The notes under the pieces: model-generated
The model's database searches: none
What the model was told of the DNA's origin: nothing
The model's input: only the letters and a program-made list of their open reading frames with translations
Shown: piece by piece, positions 1 to 7,680 of the stretch
Numbering within the stretch: position 1 is the stretch's first letter
Layout: each line of letters begins with the position of its first letter
Position numbers and translations under genes: made by a program
NCBI GenBank assembly: GCA_003454065.1
Contig: DMKZ01000099.1
Span: 1 to 14,057 of the forward strand
Direction: 5' to 3'
DNA length: 14,057 bases
DNA from: Spirochaetaceae bacterium
GTDB lineage: Bacteria; Spirochaetota; Spirochaetia; Sphaerochaetales; Sphaerochaetaceae

Positions 1-818
1 CAGCCGATCAGAGTTCCCAGTGTATCGAACATATCGACGAACAGGAATGTGAACATCACCACCATGAAGTCGAAAGCGTCTCTGCTGCTCTGAATCATCC
101 TGAATCCGTCAAAGCACCCGAAGAATGTTCCCGTCATTTCAGGAGGAGCCCATCTGAGTCCGATCGGATTCCACACCGTCACGCCGAAAGGAATTCCGAC
201 GAGAGTCGTGAGAGCTATTCCGATAAGAAGCGCTGCCGGAACCTTCTTTACTACCAAGATGGAAGTTATGATAAGACCGATAAGCGCAACGAACGGAGCG
301 TAATCGCCTGCAGCGGACTTGAAAGTATGAAGCTCGACCGCAGTGGAAGGATTAGGGGCGATGATTCCGGCGTTCTGCATTCCTATGAAAGCGATGAAAA
401 GCCCGATGCCTACGGCGATCGCCTTCTTGAGGTTGTCGGGAATGCTCGCCACGATCTCTTCCCTTATATTGAATGCCGTAAGGAAGATGAAGATTATGCC
501 TTCGATGAACACGGCAGCCAATGCGAATTGCCACGGATAGCCCATCATGCCGCAAACAGTAAATGCAAGGAAGGCGTTGAGTCCCATTCCCGGCGCAAGA
601 GCGAAAGGAAGATTCCCCCACAAGCCCATGACCAGCGTGGCGATTGCCGCCGAAAGAGCGGTTGCCGTGAACACAGAGCCCCAATCCATTTTGGCCGCGC
701 TGAGAATGCCAGGATTTACGATGAGGATGTAAACCATCGTGAGAAATGTCGTAAGACCAGCAAGATACTCGGTCTTGGCCGAAGTACCATGCTGCTTAAG
801 CCTGAATAGTCTTTCCAT
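1..818 (-). CDS. NCS2-family purine (xanthine/guanine/hypoxanthine-type) permease, 3' end outside window
   Basis: This is an inner-membrane nucleobase:cation symporter of the AzgA/GhxP-like branch of NCS2, which imports purine bases such as guanine, hypoxanthine or adenine. I translated it by hand: it starts MERLFRLKQHGTSAKTEYLA and 272 codons are visible before the left edge, out of about 430-450 usual for the family. Family hallmarks are the early helix TTFLTMVYILIVNPGIL, the segment FALAPGMGLNAFLAFTVC in the substrate-binding region, and, close to the edge, FLFVDMFDTLGTLIG, which matches the conserved family motif ending in DT-GT. The ATG at 818 is supported by a Shine-Dalgarno AGGAG at 827-831, 8 nt upstream. 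It diverges from sstT and has its own promoter. The family call is firm. Which purine it carries cannot be read from the sequence. Confidence 0.93.
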   Translation of the reverse strand, partial: MERLFRLKQHGTSAKTEYLAGLTTFLTMVYILIVNPGILSAAKMDWGSVFTATALSAAIATLVMGLWGNLPFALAPGMGLNAFLAFTVCGMMGYPWQFALAAVFIEGIIFIFLTAFNIREEIVASIPDNLKKAIAVGIGLFIAFIGMQNAGIIAPNPSTAVELHTFKSAAGDYAPFVALIGLIITSILVVKKVPAALLIGIALTTLVGIPFGVTVWNPIGLRWAPPEMTGTFFGCFDGFRMIQSSRDAFDFMVVMFTFLFVDMFDTLGTLIG

Positions 819-855
819 AACTATTTCTCCTAAATGTTAGAATATTGTTCCTGTC

Positions 856-889
856 TGCCTTCGGGCAAAGCCTCTCACCCTCGCAGGCA
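856..889 (-). other. GC-rich hairpin in the permease leader
   Basis: On the minus strand the roughly 75-nt leader of the permease gene folds into a compact hairpin. TGCCT (889-885) pairs with AGGCA (860-856), and inside it GGGT (880-877) pairs with GCCC (866-863). It lies between the predicted start of transcription (about 893) and the Shine-Dalgarno site. A purine permease leader is a plausible place for a ligand-sensing RNA, but I do not see the conserved cores of the classical purine riboswitch, and the hairpin may only be structural. Confidence 0.3.
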
Positions 890-899
890 ATTACCGAAT

Positions 900-928
900 A
901 TTCTACTATTTGCGATGTATTTTTTCAA
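900..928 (-). promoter_or_regulatory. Sigma70-type promoter for the NCS2 permease
   Basis: Read on the minus strand, a -35 box TTGAAA (928-923) is followed by exactly 17 bp and a -10 box TAGAAT (905-900). Each box matches the sigma70 consensus at five of six positions. Transcription would start near 893, giving a leader of about 75 nt before the ATG at 818. The -35 box overlaps the -35 region proposed for the divergent sstT promoter, so the two polymerases would compete. Confidence 0.6.
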
Positions 929-951
929 TTTTACCGATGCTATGGTATGAT
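922..951 (+). promoter_or_regulatory. Candidate sstT promoter
   Basis: TTTTCA (922-927) and TATGAT (946-951) are separated by 18 bp. The -10 box matches consensus at five of six positions and the -35 box at four of six. The predicted start near 958 gives a short leader carrying GGGAGG ahead of the sstT ATG. It overlaps the opposing permease promoter. Weaker than that one. Confidence 0.4.
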
Positions 952-983
952 TACGGCAACACTTATCCGTTGGGAGGATATTT

Positions 984-2219
984 ATGAACTTAGTGAAAAA
1001 ATACGTCGGCATCCCGCTCGTGCTCAGGATTGCCATCGGCTTGGTGATCGGCGCCCTTCTGGGGCTTGCAATCCCCGCAGACAGCGGCCGGTTCCTGATA
1101 TTGCTCGGAGAACTCTTCATCGGCTCACTGAAAGCGCTTGCGCCGATATTGGTGTTCGTGCTGATAATCGCATCCATAGCGCGCAGCAAGCATATCGAAG
1201 GAAAGGTCATCAGAGACATAGTCGTCCTATACATGCTCACCACATTGATCGCTGCGGTCATAGCCGTCATAGTTGCGAATATATGGCAGATCAAGCTGGT
1301 GTTTCCAGGATCCGATGCGGATTACTCCTCCGCTCCGAGCGGAATAGGCGAAGTCCTATATAATTTCGTTCTGGGCATCTTTTCGAACCCTGTCGCTGCA
1401 ATAGCGAACGGACAATACATCTCGATCCTGTGCTGGGCATGCATTTTCGGCGTGATTCTCAAGAAAAGCGGTGATGTCACTAAAGGCTTCCTTCAGGACG
1501 TAGCCGACTGCGTAAGCAAGACGATCGCTTACGTCATCCAATTAGCTCCTTTCGGAATCCTCGGCATAGCCTATACCAATGTCGCCACAAACGGCATCGA
1601 GATTTTCACGAATTACGGCCTGCTCATCGTCGAACTCGTCGGAACTATGATAGTCACATCCTGCATAATCAATCCGATTCTCGGAACCTTCTTCCTGAAG
1701 AGGAATACGTATCCTCTGCTCTGGAGATGCCTGAAGAAATCCGCAATAACCGCATTCTTCACGAGATCGAGCGCTGCGAACATCCCTATGAACATGGAAT
1801 TGTGCAAGGAACTCGGTCTTGACGAAGACATCTACTCCGTCACAATTCCGCTCGGATCAGTCATAAACATGGACGGCGCCGCAGTCGTTATAACTATAAT
1901 GACGCTTTCCACCGTATTCACACTTGGAATACAGACAAGCTTCCCGATGATGATCCTGCTATCCGTAATCGCGACTTTGGCGGCTTGCGGAACATCGGGC
2001 GTCGCCGGCGGGTCGCTAATGCTCATACCGATGGCATGCTCCATTTTCGGGATACCGCAGAACATAGCATGGCAAGTGGTTGGAATCGGATTCATAATCG
2101 GCGTGATCCAGGATTCGTTCGAAACCGCATTGAACTCCTCAGGCGATGCTTTCTTCACCGCCGTTGCGGAATTCAAGGACAGGCAGAGGAAAGGCAGAGG
2201 AAACGAAGTGGTATTCTAA
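984..2219 (+). CDS. sstT: Sodium:serine/threonine symporter SstT
   Basis: SstT is an inner-membrane carrier of the dicarboxylate/amino acid:cation symporter (DAACS) family that takes up serine and threonine with Na+. The 411 residues match the usual length (E. coli SstT is 414). Visible signatures are hydrophobic helices throughout, the first re-entrant hairpin serine motif SSAANIP (262-268), INMDGAAVVI (294-303) on the Na+-binding helix, and the second hairpin CGTSGVAGGSLMLIPMAC (335-352), all close to the SstT pattern. INMDGAA has Asp where E. coli SstT has Ala, which resembles the glutamate/aspartate carriers, so substrate range could be broader. The ATG follows GGGAGG with good spacing. 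The gene stands alone, ends at a strong terminator and is convergent with the barrel gene. Confidence 0.92.
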   Translation: MNLVKKYVGIPLVLRIAIGLVIGALLGLAIPADSGRFLILLGELFIGSLKALAPILVFVLIIASIARSKHIEGKVIRDIVVLYMLTTLIAAVIAVIVANIWQIKLVFPGSDADYSSAPSGIGEVLYNFVLGIFSNPVAAIANGQYISILCWACIFGVILKKSGDVTKGFLQDVADCVSKTIAYVIQLAPFGILGIAYTNVATNGIEIFTNYGLLIVELVGTMIVTSCIINPILGTFFLKRNTYPLLWRCLKKSAITAFFTRSSAANIPMNMELCKELGLDEDIYSVTIPLGSVINMDGAAVVITIMTLSTVFTLGIQTSFPMMILLSVIATLAACGTSGVAGGSLMLIPMACSIFGIPQNIAWQVVGIGFIIGVIQDSFETALNSSGDAFFTAVAEFKDRQRKGRGNEVVF

Positions 2220-2242
2220 GGGGCGCTTCTAAAAATCTCAAC

Positions 2243-2287
2243 AAAAAAAAGCCTCCGCAAGGGATTTCCCATGCGGAGGCTTTTTTT
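2243..2287. terminator. Bidirectional intrinsic terminator
   Basis: A 9-bp perfect stem GCCTCCGCA (2251-2259) / TGCGGAGGC (2272-2280) continues after an A-A mismatch into GGG/CCC closing an ATTT loop. It is flanked by eight A on the left and seven T on the right, so it has a U-tract on either strand. It lies between the convergent sstT and barrel genes and should end both transcripts. Confidence 0.93.
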
Positions 2288-2305
2288 CAACTCGAAAATG
2301 CAATA

Positions 2306-2821
2306 TCAGTCAAGATCGATATTGTAGGTGAATCCGGCGCTTGCGCCGAATCCGACCGGCTCGAACTTCCCATCGTCGCCGAAAGTAAGATAAGGACGCC
2401 ACAATCCTCTTACGAAAAGCGAAAATGGAGTATCAGCTATATCGTAGTTGGCGATAATTCCAAGTTCAAATGCCAGATAAAGGCTCTCGCCATCGGTCGG
2501 AATTCCCACTCCTGCTCCAGCTCCTAACGAAAAGTCCAAGATGGGCCTTCTCTTGCTGTCGTCGATCGTAGCGAAAATGTATTCGCCGGTGGCATCGATG
2601 GCAATCGCGCCGTATTTGTAGTCGAATGCGGCGGCGCCGAGAATCCTCAGATCGTCATTATGATACCTGAAAGCAAGACCAAGTCCCGGATATCCGAGAT
2701 TCAAACCGATTCCCATGTCCTTGCCGTGCCTGTAATTGGCTTTCTTGTTCTTGGGAGCAGCGAATACGGAAACGGAACAAACAAGCGCGATAATAAGAAC
2801 CGCAACAATTTTCTTTTTCAT
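2306..2821 (-). CDS. Small secreted outer-membrane beta-barrel-like protein
   Basis: The 171-residue product begins with a clear signal peptide: KKK followed by the hydrophobic stretch IVAVLIIALVCSVSVF and a likely signal peptidase I cleavage after SVFA. No lipobox cysteine sits at the cleavage point. The mature part alternates glycine- and aromatic-rich strands typical of a small outer-membrane barrel, for example GIGLNLGYPGLGLAFRYH, then DFSLGAGAGVGIP and the C-terminal GFGASAGFTYNIDLD. It resembles, from memory, the small barrel proteins annotated in spirochaetes as BAPKO_0422 family, but I cannot confirm that without a search. The start is fixed by AAGGAGG (2826-2832) four bases upstream. 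It is monocistronic, with its own promoter and the shared terminator. Function is unknown; a structural or porin-like envelope role is an inference. Confidence 0.85.
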   Translation of the reverse strand: MKKKIVAVLIIALVCSVSVFAAPKNKKANYRHGKDMGIGLNLGYPGLGLAFRYHNDDLRILGAAAFDYKYGAIAIDATGEYIFATIDDSKRRPILDFSLGAGAGVGIPTDGESLYLAFELGIIANYDIADTPFSLFVRGLWRPYLTFGDDGKFEPVGFGASAGFTYNIDLD

Positions 2822-2948
2822 TTATCCTCCTTGTCATCACAAGCGAAATCCGCCCATCTTCACAACATCCGACGGTTTGCTTTGTCACCATGAGCGACGT
2901 TGATAAAACGCACCGAACATTTGCGAAAAAGGCTGATTTGTGCAATTC
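2822..2948 (-). other. Long 5' leader of the barrel gene
   Basis: If transcription starts near 2948, as the promoter at 2955-2982 implies, the barrel gene has a leader of about 127 nt. It contains an 11-codon minimal reading frame (ATG near 2910, ending TGA near 2877) without a visible ribosome-binding site, and only weak hairpins. I see no known riboswitch. It could be a target for small-RNA control, as is common for outer-membrane protein mRNAs, but nothing in the sequence shows this. Confidence 0.35.
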
Positions 2949-2954
2949 TTCATG

Positions 2955-2982
2955 ATTATAATTATTTTTTTTATTTTGAAAA
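2955..2982 (-). promoter_or_regulatory. Promoter for the beta-barrel gene
   Basis: On the minus strand TTTTCA (2982-2977), a 16-bp spacer made almost entirely of A and T, and a perfect TATAAT (2960-2955). The A-rich spacer and flanks suggest a strong, flexible promoter. It begins 8 bp from the edge of the 130-bp inverted-repeat element. Confidence 0.6.
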
Positions 2983-2990
2983 GATTTTAT

Positions 2991-3120
2991 ACAATAGCGA
3001 GCGCCTGCGGGCGATAAACACATCAATCGGCTCTGAGCGTCGAGCCATGCACATAGCATTGTCTCGGCTAGCTCGAATCCTGCATGATGCGTTTCTCATC
3101 CCGCATCCGCTCGCTATTGT
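2991..3120. repeat. 130-bp element bounded by perfect 13-bp inverted repeats
   Basis: ACAATAGCGAGCG (2991-3003) is the exact reverse complement of CGCTCGCTATTGT (3108-3120). The 104 bp between them holds more self-complementarity: on the minus strand GATGCG/CGCATC encloses a 10-nt loop directly after the left arm, GGCTC/GAGCC encloses 8 nt, and CGCC/GGCG sits beside the right arm. The whole could fold as a multi-branched RNA or extruded DNA. It lies between the stop of the traB-family gene and the barrel-gene promoter. It carries no plausible reading frame, no flanking target-site duplication that I can see, and no U-tract like a simple terminator. It could be a structured non-coding RNA, a MITE/REP-like dispersed repeat, or a complex operon end. 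Confidence 0.55.
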
Positions 3121-3154
3121 CGTTTGCGGCTCTAGATCGTTTTGTCGCAGTTTC

Positions 3155-4366
3155 TCAGCTCCAACCGAGCAACTTGAACAAAAAGCTTCTGAAAATCGGG
3201 AAAATCGCAAAAGTCCCTATCGCGCTGGAAAAAGTCGTTACGATCAAAATGAGAAATGTGTGAAGAATCCTGTTGCCGAACCATCGCTTGAAAATCGAGA
3301 CATCATCGGATAGCGTGTCGAGATCGCGAACTCGCGAACGCCGAACGGTAGCCTCCACAAGTCCCGCTACCATGCCGACACCGAGTACGGGAGTCAGCGC
3401 CGAAACCGGCGAAGTGATCGCAGTGGCGAGAATCGTCAAAGGGTGCGCAAGGCTGATTGCGGCCCCTACGCTGGCAGTCAGCGCATTCAACATGGCCCAT
3501 GCCGCAAAGTATTGCGCACCCATCCTCCATCCTTTGACTATGCCGATAGCCACGAGAACGGACACGAGAACGATAGGGACGAAATAATCCTTCAGGAACC
3601 TTCCTTTCCTCTTCGGAACAACATCCAATTCGGATACGTTCTCGTCGAGCTCCTTGCACTCAAGTTTCTCCAACATGGTCAAAAGCCCCTTCACATGCCC
3701 CTGACCGACTATCGCGAATTTGTTTTCTCCGGGGGCGGAATAGATTATAGACGCCAAATACCTGTCCCTTTCGTCAATCAGAACCGTCTTGATAGACGGC
3801 ATCTCCTTGGACATTTCCTCAAGCATCTTATCTATGCTGCTTTGCTGCTTGAGCTGGTCGAGCTCCTCTTCCGTTATCTTGCTTCTATCGAAAGCAGAGG
3901 CAAAAAGGCTTGCCAATATCATCGATTTGGGGAACAGCGACGATTTCGCCCATGCTCGCTTCAGCGTCAATGAGATTTTCCTGTCTGCAAAGCACAGCGG
4001 AATATTCTTCTCGATGGCGATTTCGCCTGCGCCGATGATTTCCCTTCCGGATTCTCCGGTCGTCCCCTTGCTCAAACGTTTTTGGAAGGACGACAATATG
4101 ACATTCACCATTATAAGAAAGAACTTGCCCTGTCTGATCGCCTTGATCAGATCAAAATCCTCATAGGCATCGTCTTTATGATGAAACTTGACCCATCTGT
4201 CCTCATCAAGCTCAATGCAAATGCAATCGGGTCGCACTGCCTCGATCGTCTGCTTGACCTCATCCACGCTTCTTTGGCTGATATGCGCGCTTCCGACAAC
4301 GGTAAGATGCCTTCCGTCATCGAACACGATATGCTTTATCGTGTCGCCTTCTTGTGTAATCGTCAT
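3155..4366 (-). CDS. TraB/PrgY-family membrane protein (pheromone-shutdown-like)
   Basis: The 403-residue product has an N-terminal TraB domain (about 1-235) and a C-terminal membrane part. Family motifs are GSAH (25-28), IELDEDR (51-57), IDERDR (197-202) and GQGH (221-224). These histidine, glutamate and arginine positions are those conserved in the TraB/TIKI-like fold, some members of which are proteases. Four membrane segments are apparent near 261-279, 281-302, 308-336 and 369-393. Enterococcal TraB/PrgY reduces peptide pheromone activity. In organisms without that conjugation system the role is unknown, so the pheromone name should not be taken literally. Its ATG overlaps the topA stop as ATGA, with no obvious Shine-Dalgarno, so it probably depends on translational coupling to topA. 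It is the last gene of the operon. Confidence 0.87.
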   Translation of the reverse strand: MTITQEGDTIKHIVFDDGRHLTVVGSAHISQRSVDEVKQTIEAVRPDCICIELDEDRWVKFHHKDDAYEDFDLIKAIRQGKFFLIMVNVILSSFQKRLSKGTTGESGREIIGAGEIAIEKNIPLCFADRKISLTLKRAWAKSSLFPKSMILASLFASAFDRSKITEEELDQLKQQSSIDKMLEEMSKEMPSIKTVLIDERDRYLASIIYSAPGENKFAIVGQGHVKGLLTMLEKLECKELDENVSELDVVPKRKGRFLKDYFVPIVLVSVLVAIGIVKGWRMGAQYFAAWAMLNALTASVGAAISLAHPLTILATAITSPVSALTPVLGVGMVAGLVEATVRRSRVRDLDTLSDDVSIFKRWFGNRILHTFLILIVTTFSSAIGTFAIFPIFRSFLFKLLGWS

Positions 4367-6642
4367 TGTTTCGTCTTGTTTATAAGCTGCAACGCTTCAT
4401 CCGCAGTCAGACTCAGCGCCTTGTGAACATCCTTTACGCTTGCGTTTTTCCTATTGCATGAAACATAATAGCCGAATCTGCCGCTGTTCATTGTCAAAGG
4501 GTTGTCGTTCTCGTCTTTTCCTATTTCAAACGGAATCGCGAATAGCTTGGCAATCTCATCGGCAGTGAACTCGTCCTTTCTGCACCCCTTCGGAAGACGA
4601 ACGCTTCTGTTCTCGCCGGCAATGAAGAAATACGGACCATATTTGCCGTTTTCATTGAAAAAGATATCCTTGCCCGTCGCCTTATCCACCGAAACGCTTT
4701 CGTAAGCGGCCGACCGCGAGCTGTTCTCCTTTTCGTCTATGATTTTTCTGATCCTTTCATCAGACATCATATACGGGAAGACATTGGACGGTATCGAATA
4801 GGATTTTTCGGAATACGAAACATAAGGCCCGTATTTGCCTACGTATATCGCATACTTATCGCTCACTCCGGGCAGATGCAATCTTTGCTCGGCGCGTCTG
4901 TCGTCCACTACGAACGCAAGGCTATCCTTCAAGCCGCCATCGCCCAAATAGAAATCGCGAAGATATTCGAATTCGTTCACTTTCTGGTTTTCGATTTCAT
5001 CAAGGCTTTCCTCCATTTTGGATGTGAAATCGTAATCCAGGAACTTCGAAAGATGATTTGAAAGAAACTTTATTATGACGAAACCGGTAAAAGTCGGAAC
5101 GAGAACGCCGTCCTGCCTTTCTGCATATCTCTTGCTGACTATGGATGATATCGTGGTCGCATAAGTGGATGGGCGGCCTATTCCAAGACGTTCCATTTCC
5201 TTAATGAGCGCCGCTTCCGACCATCTCCTCGGCGGTTGCGTCTGCATGTTCTGGGATGTGAGCTCCGCAAGATCGAGGGCATCGCCTTCCTTGACATCCG
5301 GCAGCCTTTTGGCCTCCTCCTTCTCATCTGACGAGCCGTAGATTTCGCGAAAGCCCTCCTGAACCACAATATAGCCCGAAGCCGCAAATTCGAATGCGTC
5401 GGCGCAATTCTCATCGCTTGCGATCCTGAGGCTTGTGATCTCCCTCAGATTATCTTTCATCTGACTAGCAAGCGATCTGCGATATATCAGCCCGTAAAGC
5501 TTCGCTTCATCTCCCGTTAGTGAAAGCTCCTGAGCCTCCTTTATCGTTCCGTCGATTATCGCCGGCCTGATGGCCTCGTGAGCGTTTTGCGCATTCTCAT
5601 CCTTCGATTTGAACTTTCTCGGCGCTTCAGAGAGCCGATCCGACGACAGCTTGCGCGAAACGGCATCGCGTATGGCGTTTTCCCCGTCTTCGGAAAGCGA
5701 AGGCGAATCCGTTCTCATATATGTTATGAAGCCTTTTTCGTACAAATGCTGCGACACAAGCATCGTTTTGGATGATGAGAAATGAAGTTTAGAGTTGGCT
5801 TCCTGCTGTAATGTGGAAGTAATGAATGGAAAAGGAGGCTGCGTTTTGGCTTCCCTCTTCGACACCTTGCTGACCGTCCATCCGGCGCTTCTGATTTCCT
5901 CTTCGAATCGTTGCGCCTTCTTCTCGTCGAGCAAAACGAGGTTTTCGTTGACGACTTTGCCCGTGTCGGGATCGAAATCATCCTTTCCGCTTACGATTTT
6001 CCTGCCATTGACGCTCACTAGCTTGGATTCTATCTTATCCCCCGATGAAGTCTCGAACAAGGCTTTTATCGCATTGTAGAAAGATGTTACGAAAGACATA
6101 CGGCTGTATTCGCGATCCACTATGAGTTTGAGCGCAGGGCTTTGCACTCGGCCCGCGGAGAGATGCCTATCGCCTACGGTCTTCCACAAAAGCGGGGATA
6201 TCTCGTATCCGACCAGCCTATCGAGAACCCTTCTGGATTCCTGCGCGCTCACCATATTCATATCGATGTCGCGCGTATTGGCAAAAGCGCGTTTTATTGC
6301 CGAAGGCGTTATTTCATGGAAGACCATGCGCCGGACAGGCATAGAAGGTTTGAGCACCTCCTTCAAATGCCATGAAATGCTCTCCCCTTCCCTATCCTCA
6401 TCGGTCGCAAGATAAAGTTCGTCGGACTCGCCCAGCTCTTTTTTCATCTTTCTGACGATTTCCTTCTTGTCAGCGGAAATCGCATATTTGGGCTTGAATG
6501 TCTCCATATCGACATTGACCCCGTTCTCGGGTATGTCCCTGATATGACCCATCGATGCTATGACTTCGGCATTCTCCTTCTTCAATATGTCGGAAATTGT
6601 CTTGGCCTTGGTGGGCGATTCGACTATAACGAGCTTTTTCAT
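4363..6642 (-). CDS. topA: DNA topoisomerase I (type IA)
   Basis: This enzyme relaxes negatively supercoiled DNA by passing one strand through a transient break with a 5'-phosphotyrosyl link. The 759 residues show the TOPRIM domain with VESPTKAKT (Glu8) and the acidic triad DEDREGE (Asp81, Asp83, Glu85) that binds Mg2+. The catalytic tyrosine is in GFITYMRTDS (Tyr308, with Arg310), and IGRPSTYATTIS marks the later core. The tail from about residue 570 contains topoisomerase C-terminal repeats recognisable as KYGPYVSYS, KYGPYFFIA and RFGYYVSCN. There are no four-cysteine zinc fingers such as E. coli TopA carries. The start follows the aldolase gene by 22 bp. Its ribosome site is weak: AAGGA abuts the ATG and AGG lies about 10 nt upstream. 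Confidence 0.96.
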   Translation of the reverse strand: MKKLVIVESPTKAKTISDILKKENAEVIASMGHIRDIPENGVNVDMETFKPKYAISADKKEIVRKMKKELGESDELYLATDEDREGESISWHLKEVLKPSMPVRRMVFHEITPSAIKRAFANTRDIDMNMVSAQESRRVLDRLVGYEISPLLWKTVGDRHLSAGRVQSPALKLIVDREYSRMSFVTSFYNAIKALFETSSGDKIESKLVSVNGRKIVSGKDDFDPDTGKVVNENLVLLDEKKAQRFEEEIRSAGWTVSKVSKREAKTQPPFPFITSTLQQEANSKLHFSSSKTMLVSQHLYEKGFITYMRTDSPSLSEDGENAIRDAVSRKLSSDRLSEAPRKFKSKDENAQNAHEAIRPAIIDGTIKEAQELSLTGDEAKLYGLIYRRSLASQMKDNLREITSLRIASDENCADAFEFAASGYIVVQEGFREIYGSSDEKEEAKRLPDVKEGDALDLAELTSQNMQTQPPRRWSEAALIKEMERLGIGRPSTYATTISSIVSKRYAERQDGVLVPTFTGFVIIKFLSNHLSKFLDYDFTSKMEESLDEIENQKVNEFEYLRDFYLGDGGLKDSLAFVVDDRRAEQRLHLPGVSDKYAIYVGKYGPYVSYSEKSYSIPSNVFPYMMSDERIRKIIDEKENSSRSAAYESVSVDKATGKDIFFNENGKYGPYFFIAGENRSVRLPKGCRKDEFTADEIAKLFAIPFEIGKDENDNPLTMNSGRFGYYVSCNRKNASVKDVHKALSLTADEALQLINKTKQ

Positions 6643-6664
6643 TCCTTCGACCTGCTTTGCGCAA

Positions 6665-7660
6665 TCAACACTTGTTGTTGCTTCCGAGAACCTCGATGTT
6701 CTTTCTCATATACATCTTCTTGAGCTCCTCGCGAGCCGCACCGAGATATTTTCTCGGATCGAAAGCGGCTGGATTCTCAGCAAGATATTTCCTGACGGCA
6801 GCAGTCATGGCAAGCCTTCCATCGCTGTCTATGTTTATCTTGCATACGGCGCTTTTGGCAGCTTGTCGCAACTGCTCCTCCGGAATTCCTATGCTGTCCT
6901 TGAGGTTTCCGCCGAACTTGTTGATTATATCAACGTATTCCTGCGGAACGGATGACGAACCGTGAAGCACGATCGGGAATCCCTTGAGCTTCTTCTCGAC
7001 TTCGGCGAGAATATCGAACCTCAAACTAGGCGGGATAAGACGACCCGTCTTGGGATCCTTCGTGCATTGTTCGGGCTTGAACTTATTCGCTCCGTGGCTC
7101 GTTCCTATTGAAATGGCAAGGCTATCGACACCGGTTTTTCCGACGAAATCGATGACCTCCTCTGGCCTGGTATAATGGCTCGCCTCGCTGGAGACCTCGT
7201 CTTCGACGCCGCTGAGAACGCCAAGCTCGCCTTCGACGGTTACGTCGTATTTATGAGCGTACTCGACGACTTTCCTCGTTATCTCGATATTCTCGGCGTA
7301 AGGATGCGATGACGCATCTATCATAACCGACGAGAATCCGTTGTCTATGCAAGACTTGCATATATCGAAATCCGCCCCATGGTCGAGGTGAAGCACTATC
7401 GGAATCTGATATCCCAAAAACTTGGAATATTCGACCGCGCCCTTCGCCATATTGTAAAGCAGATTTATGTTCGCATAATCGCGAGCGCCCTTGGAAACTT
7501 GCAATATCACAGGCGATTTCGTTTCTACGCATGCCTGGATTATCGCCTGAAGCTGTTCCATATCGTTGAAATTATATGCAGGAATGGCATATCCGCCGGT
7601 AATCGCCTTCTTGAACATTTCCCTTGTATTAACCAATCCCAAATCCTTGTAGCTGATCAT
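6665..7660 (-). CDS. fba: Class II fructose-1,6-bisphosphate aldolase
   Basis: This cytosolic zinc-dependent enzyme interconverts fructose-1,6-bisphosphate with dihydroxyacetone phosphate and glyceraldehyde-3-phosphate. From the ATG at 7660 it has 331 residues, beginning MISYKDLGLVNTREMF. Zinc and catalytic motifs are HLDHGADFD (Asp93, His94), VEGELGVLSG, SHGANKFKP (His189) and LHGSSSVP (His233), with NIDSDGR near the phosphate site. An in-frame TTG at 7666 would add two residues, but AGGAGG (7668-7673) would then be one base from the start. It lies 7 nt from the ATG, so ATG is preferred. The gene sits 20 bp after uridine phosphorylase. A related sugar-bisphosphate aldolase specificity (for example tagatose) cannot be wholly excluded. 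Confidence 0.94.
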   Translation of the reverse strand: MISYKDLGLVNTREMFKKAITGGYAIPAYNFNDMEQLQAIIQACVETKSPVILQVSKGARDYANINLLYNMAKGAVEYSKFLGYQIPIVLHLDHGADFDICKSCIDNGFSSVMIDASSHPYAENIEITRKVVEYAHKYDVTVEGELGVLSGVEDEVSSEASHYTRPEEVIDFVGKTGVDSLAISIGTSHGANKFKPEQCTKDPKTGRLIPPSLRFDILAEVEKKLKGFPIVLHGSSSVPQEYVDIINKFGGNLKDSIGIPEEQLRQAAKSAVCKINIDSDGRLAMTAAVRKYLAENPAAFDPRKYLGAAREELKKMYMRKNIEVLGSNNKC

Positions 7661-7680
7661 ATTCAATCCTCCTATGACGA

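Noticed and set aside
327..809. 160-residue plus-strand open frame at the left end
   Set aside because: It is antisense to the NCS2 permease, whose membrane motifs and ribosome site are clear. The product is highly charged and unlike any family I know.
819..893. Classical purine riboswitch ahead of the permease
   Set aside because: The leader is short and I cannot find the conserved three-way junction core. Only a hairpin is supported.
2991..3120. tRNA gene or integron attC site within the inverted-repeat element
   Set aside because: A GGATTCGAGC stretch recalls a T-loop but no 7-bp acceptor and anticodon arms fit. The ends lack the RYYYAAC/GTTRRRY core sites of attC.
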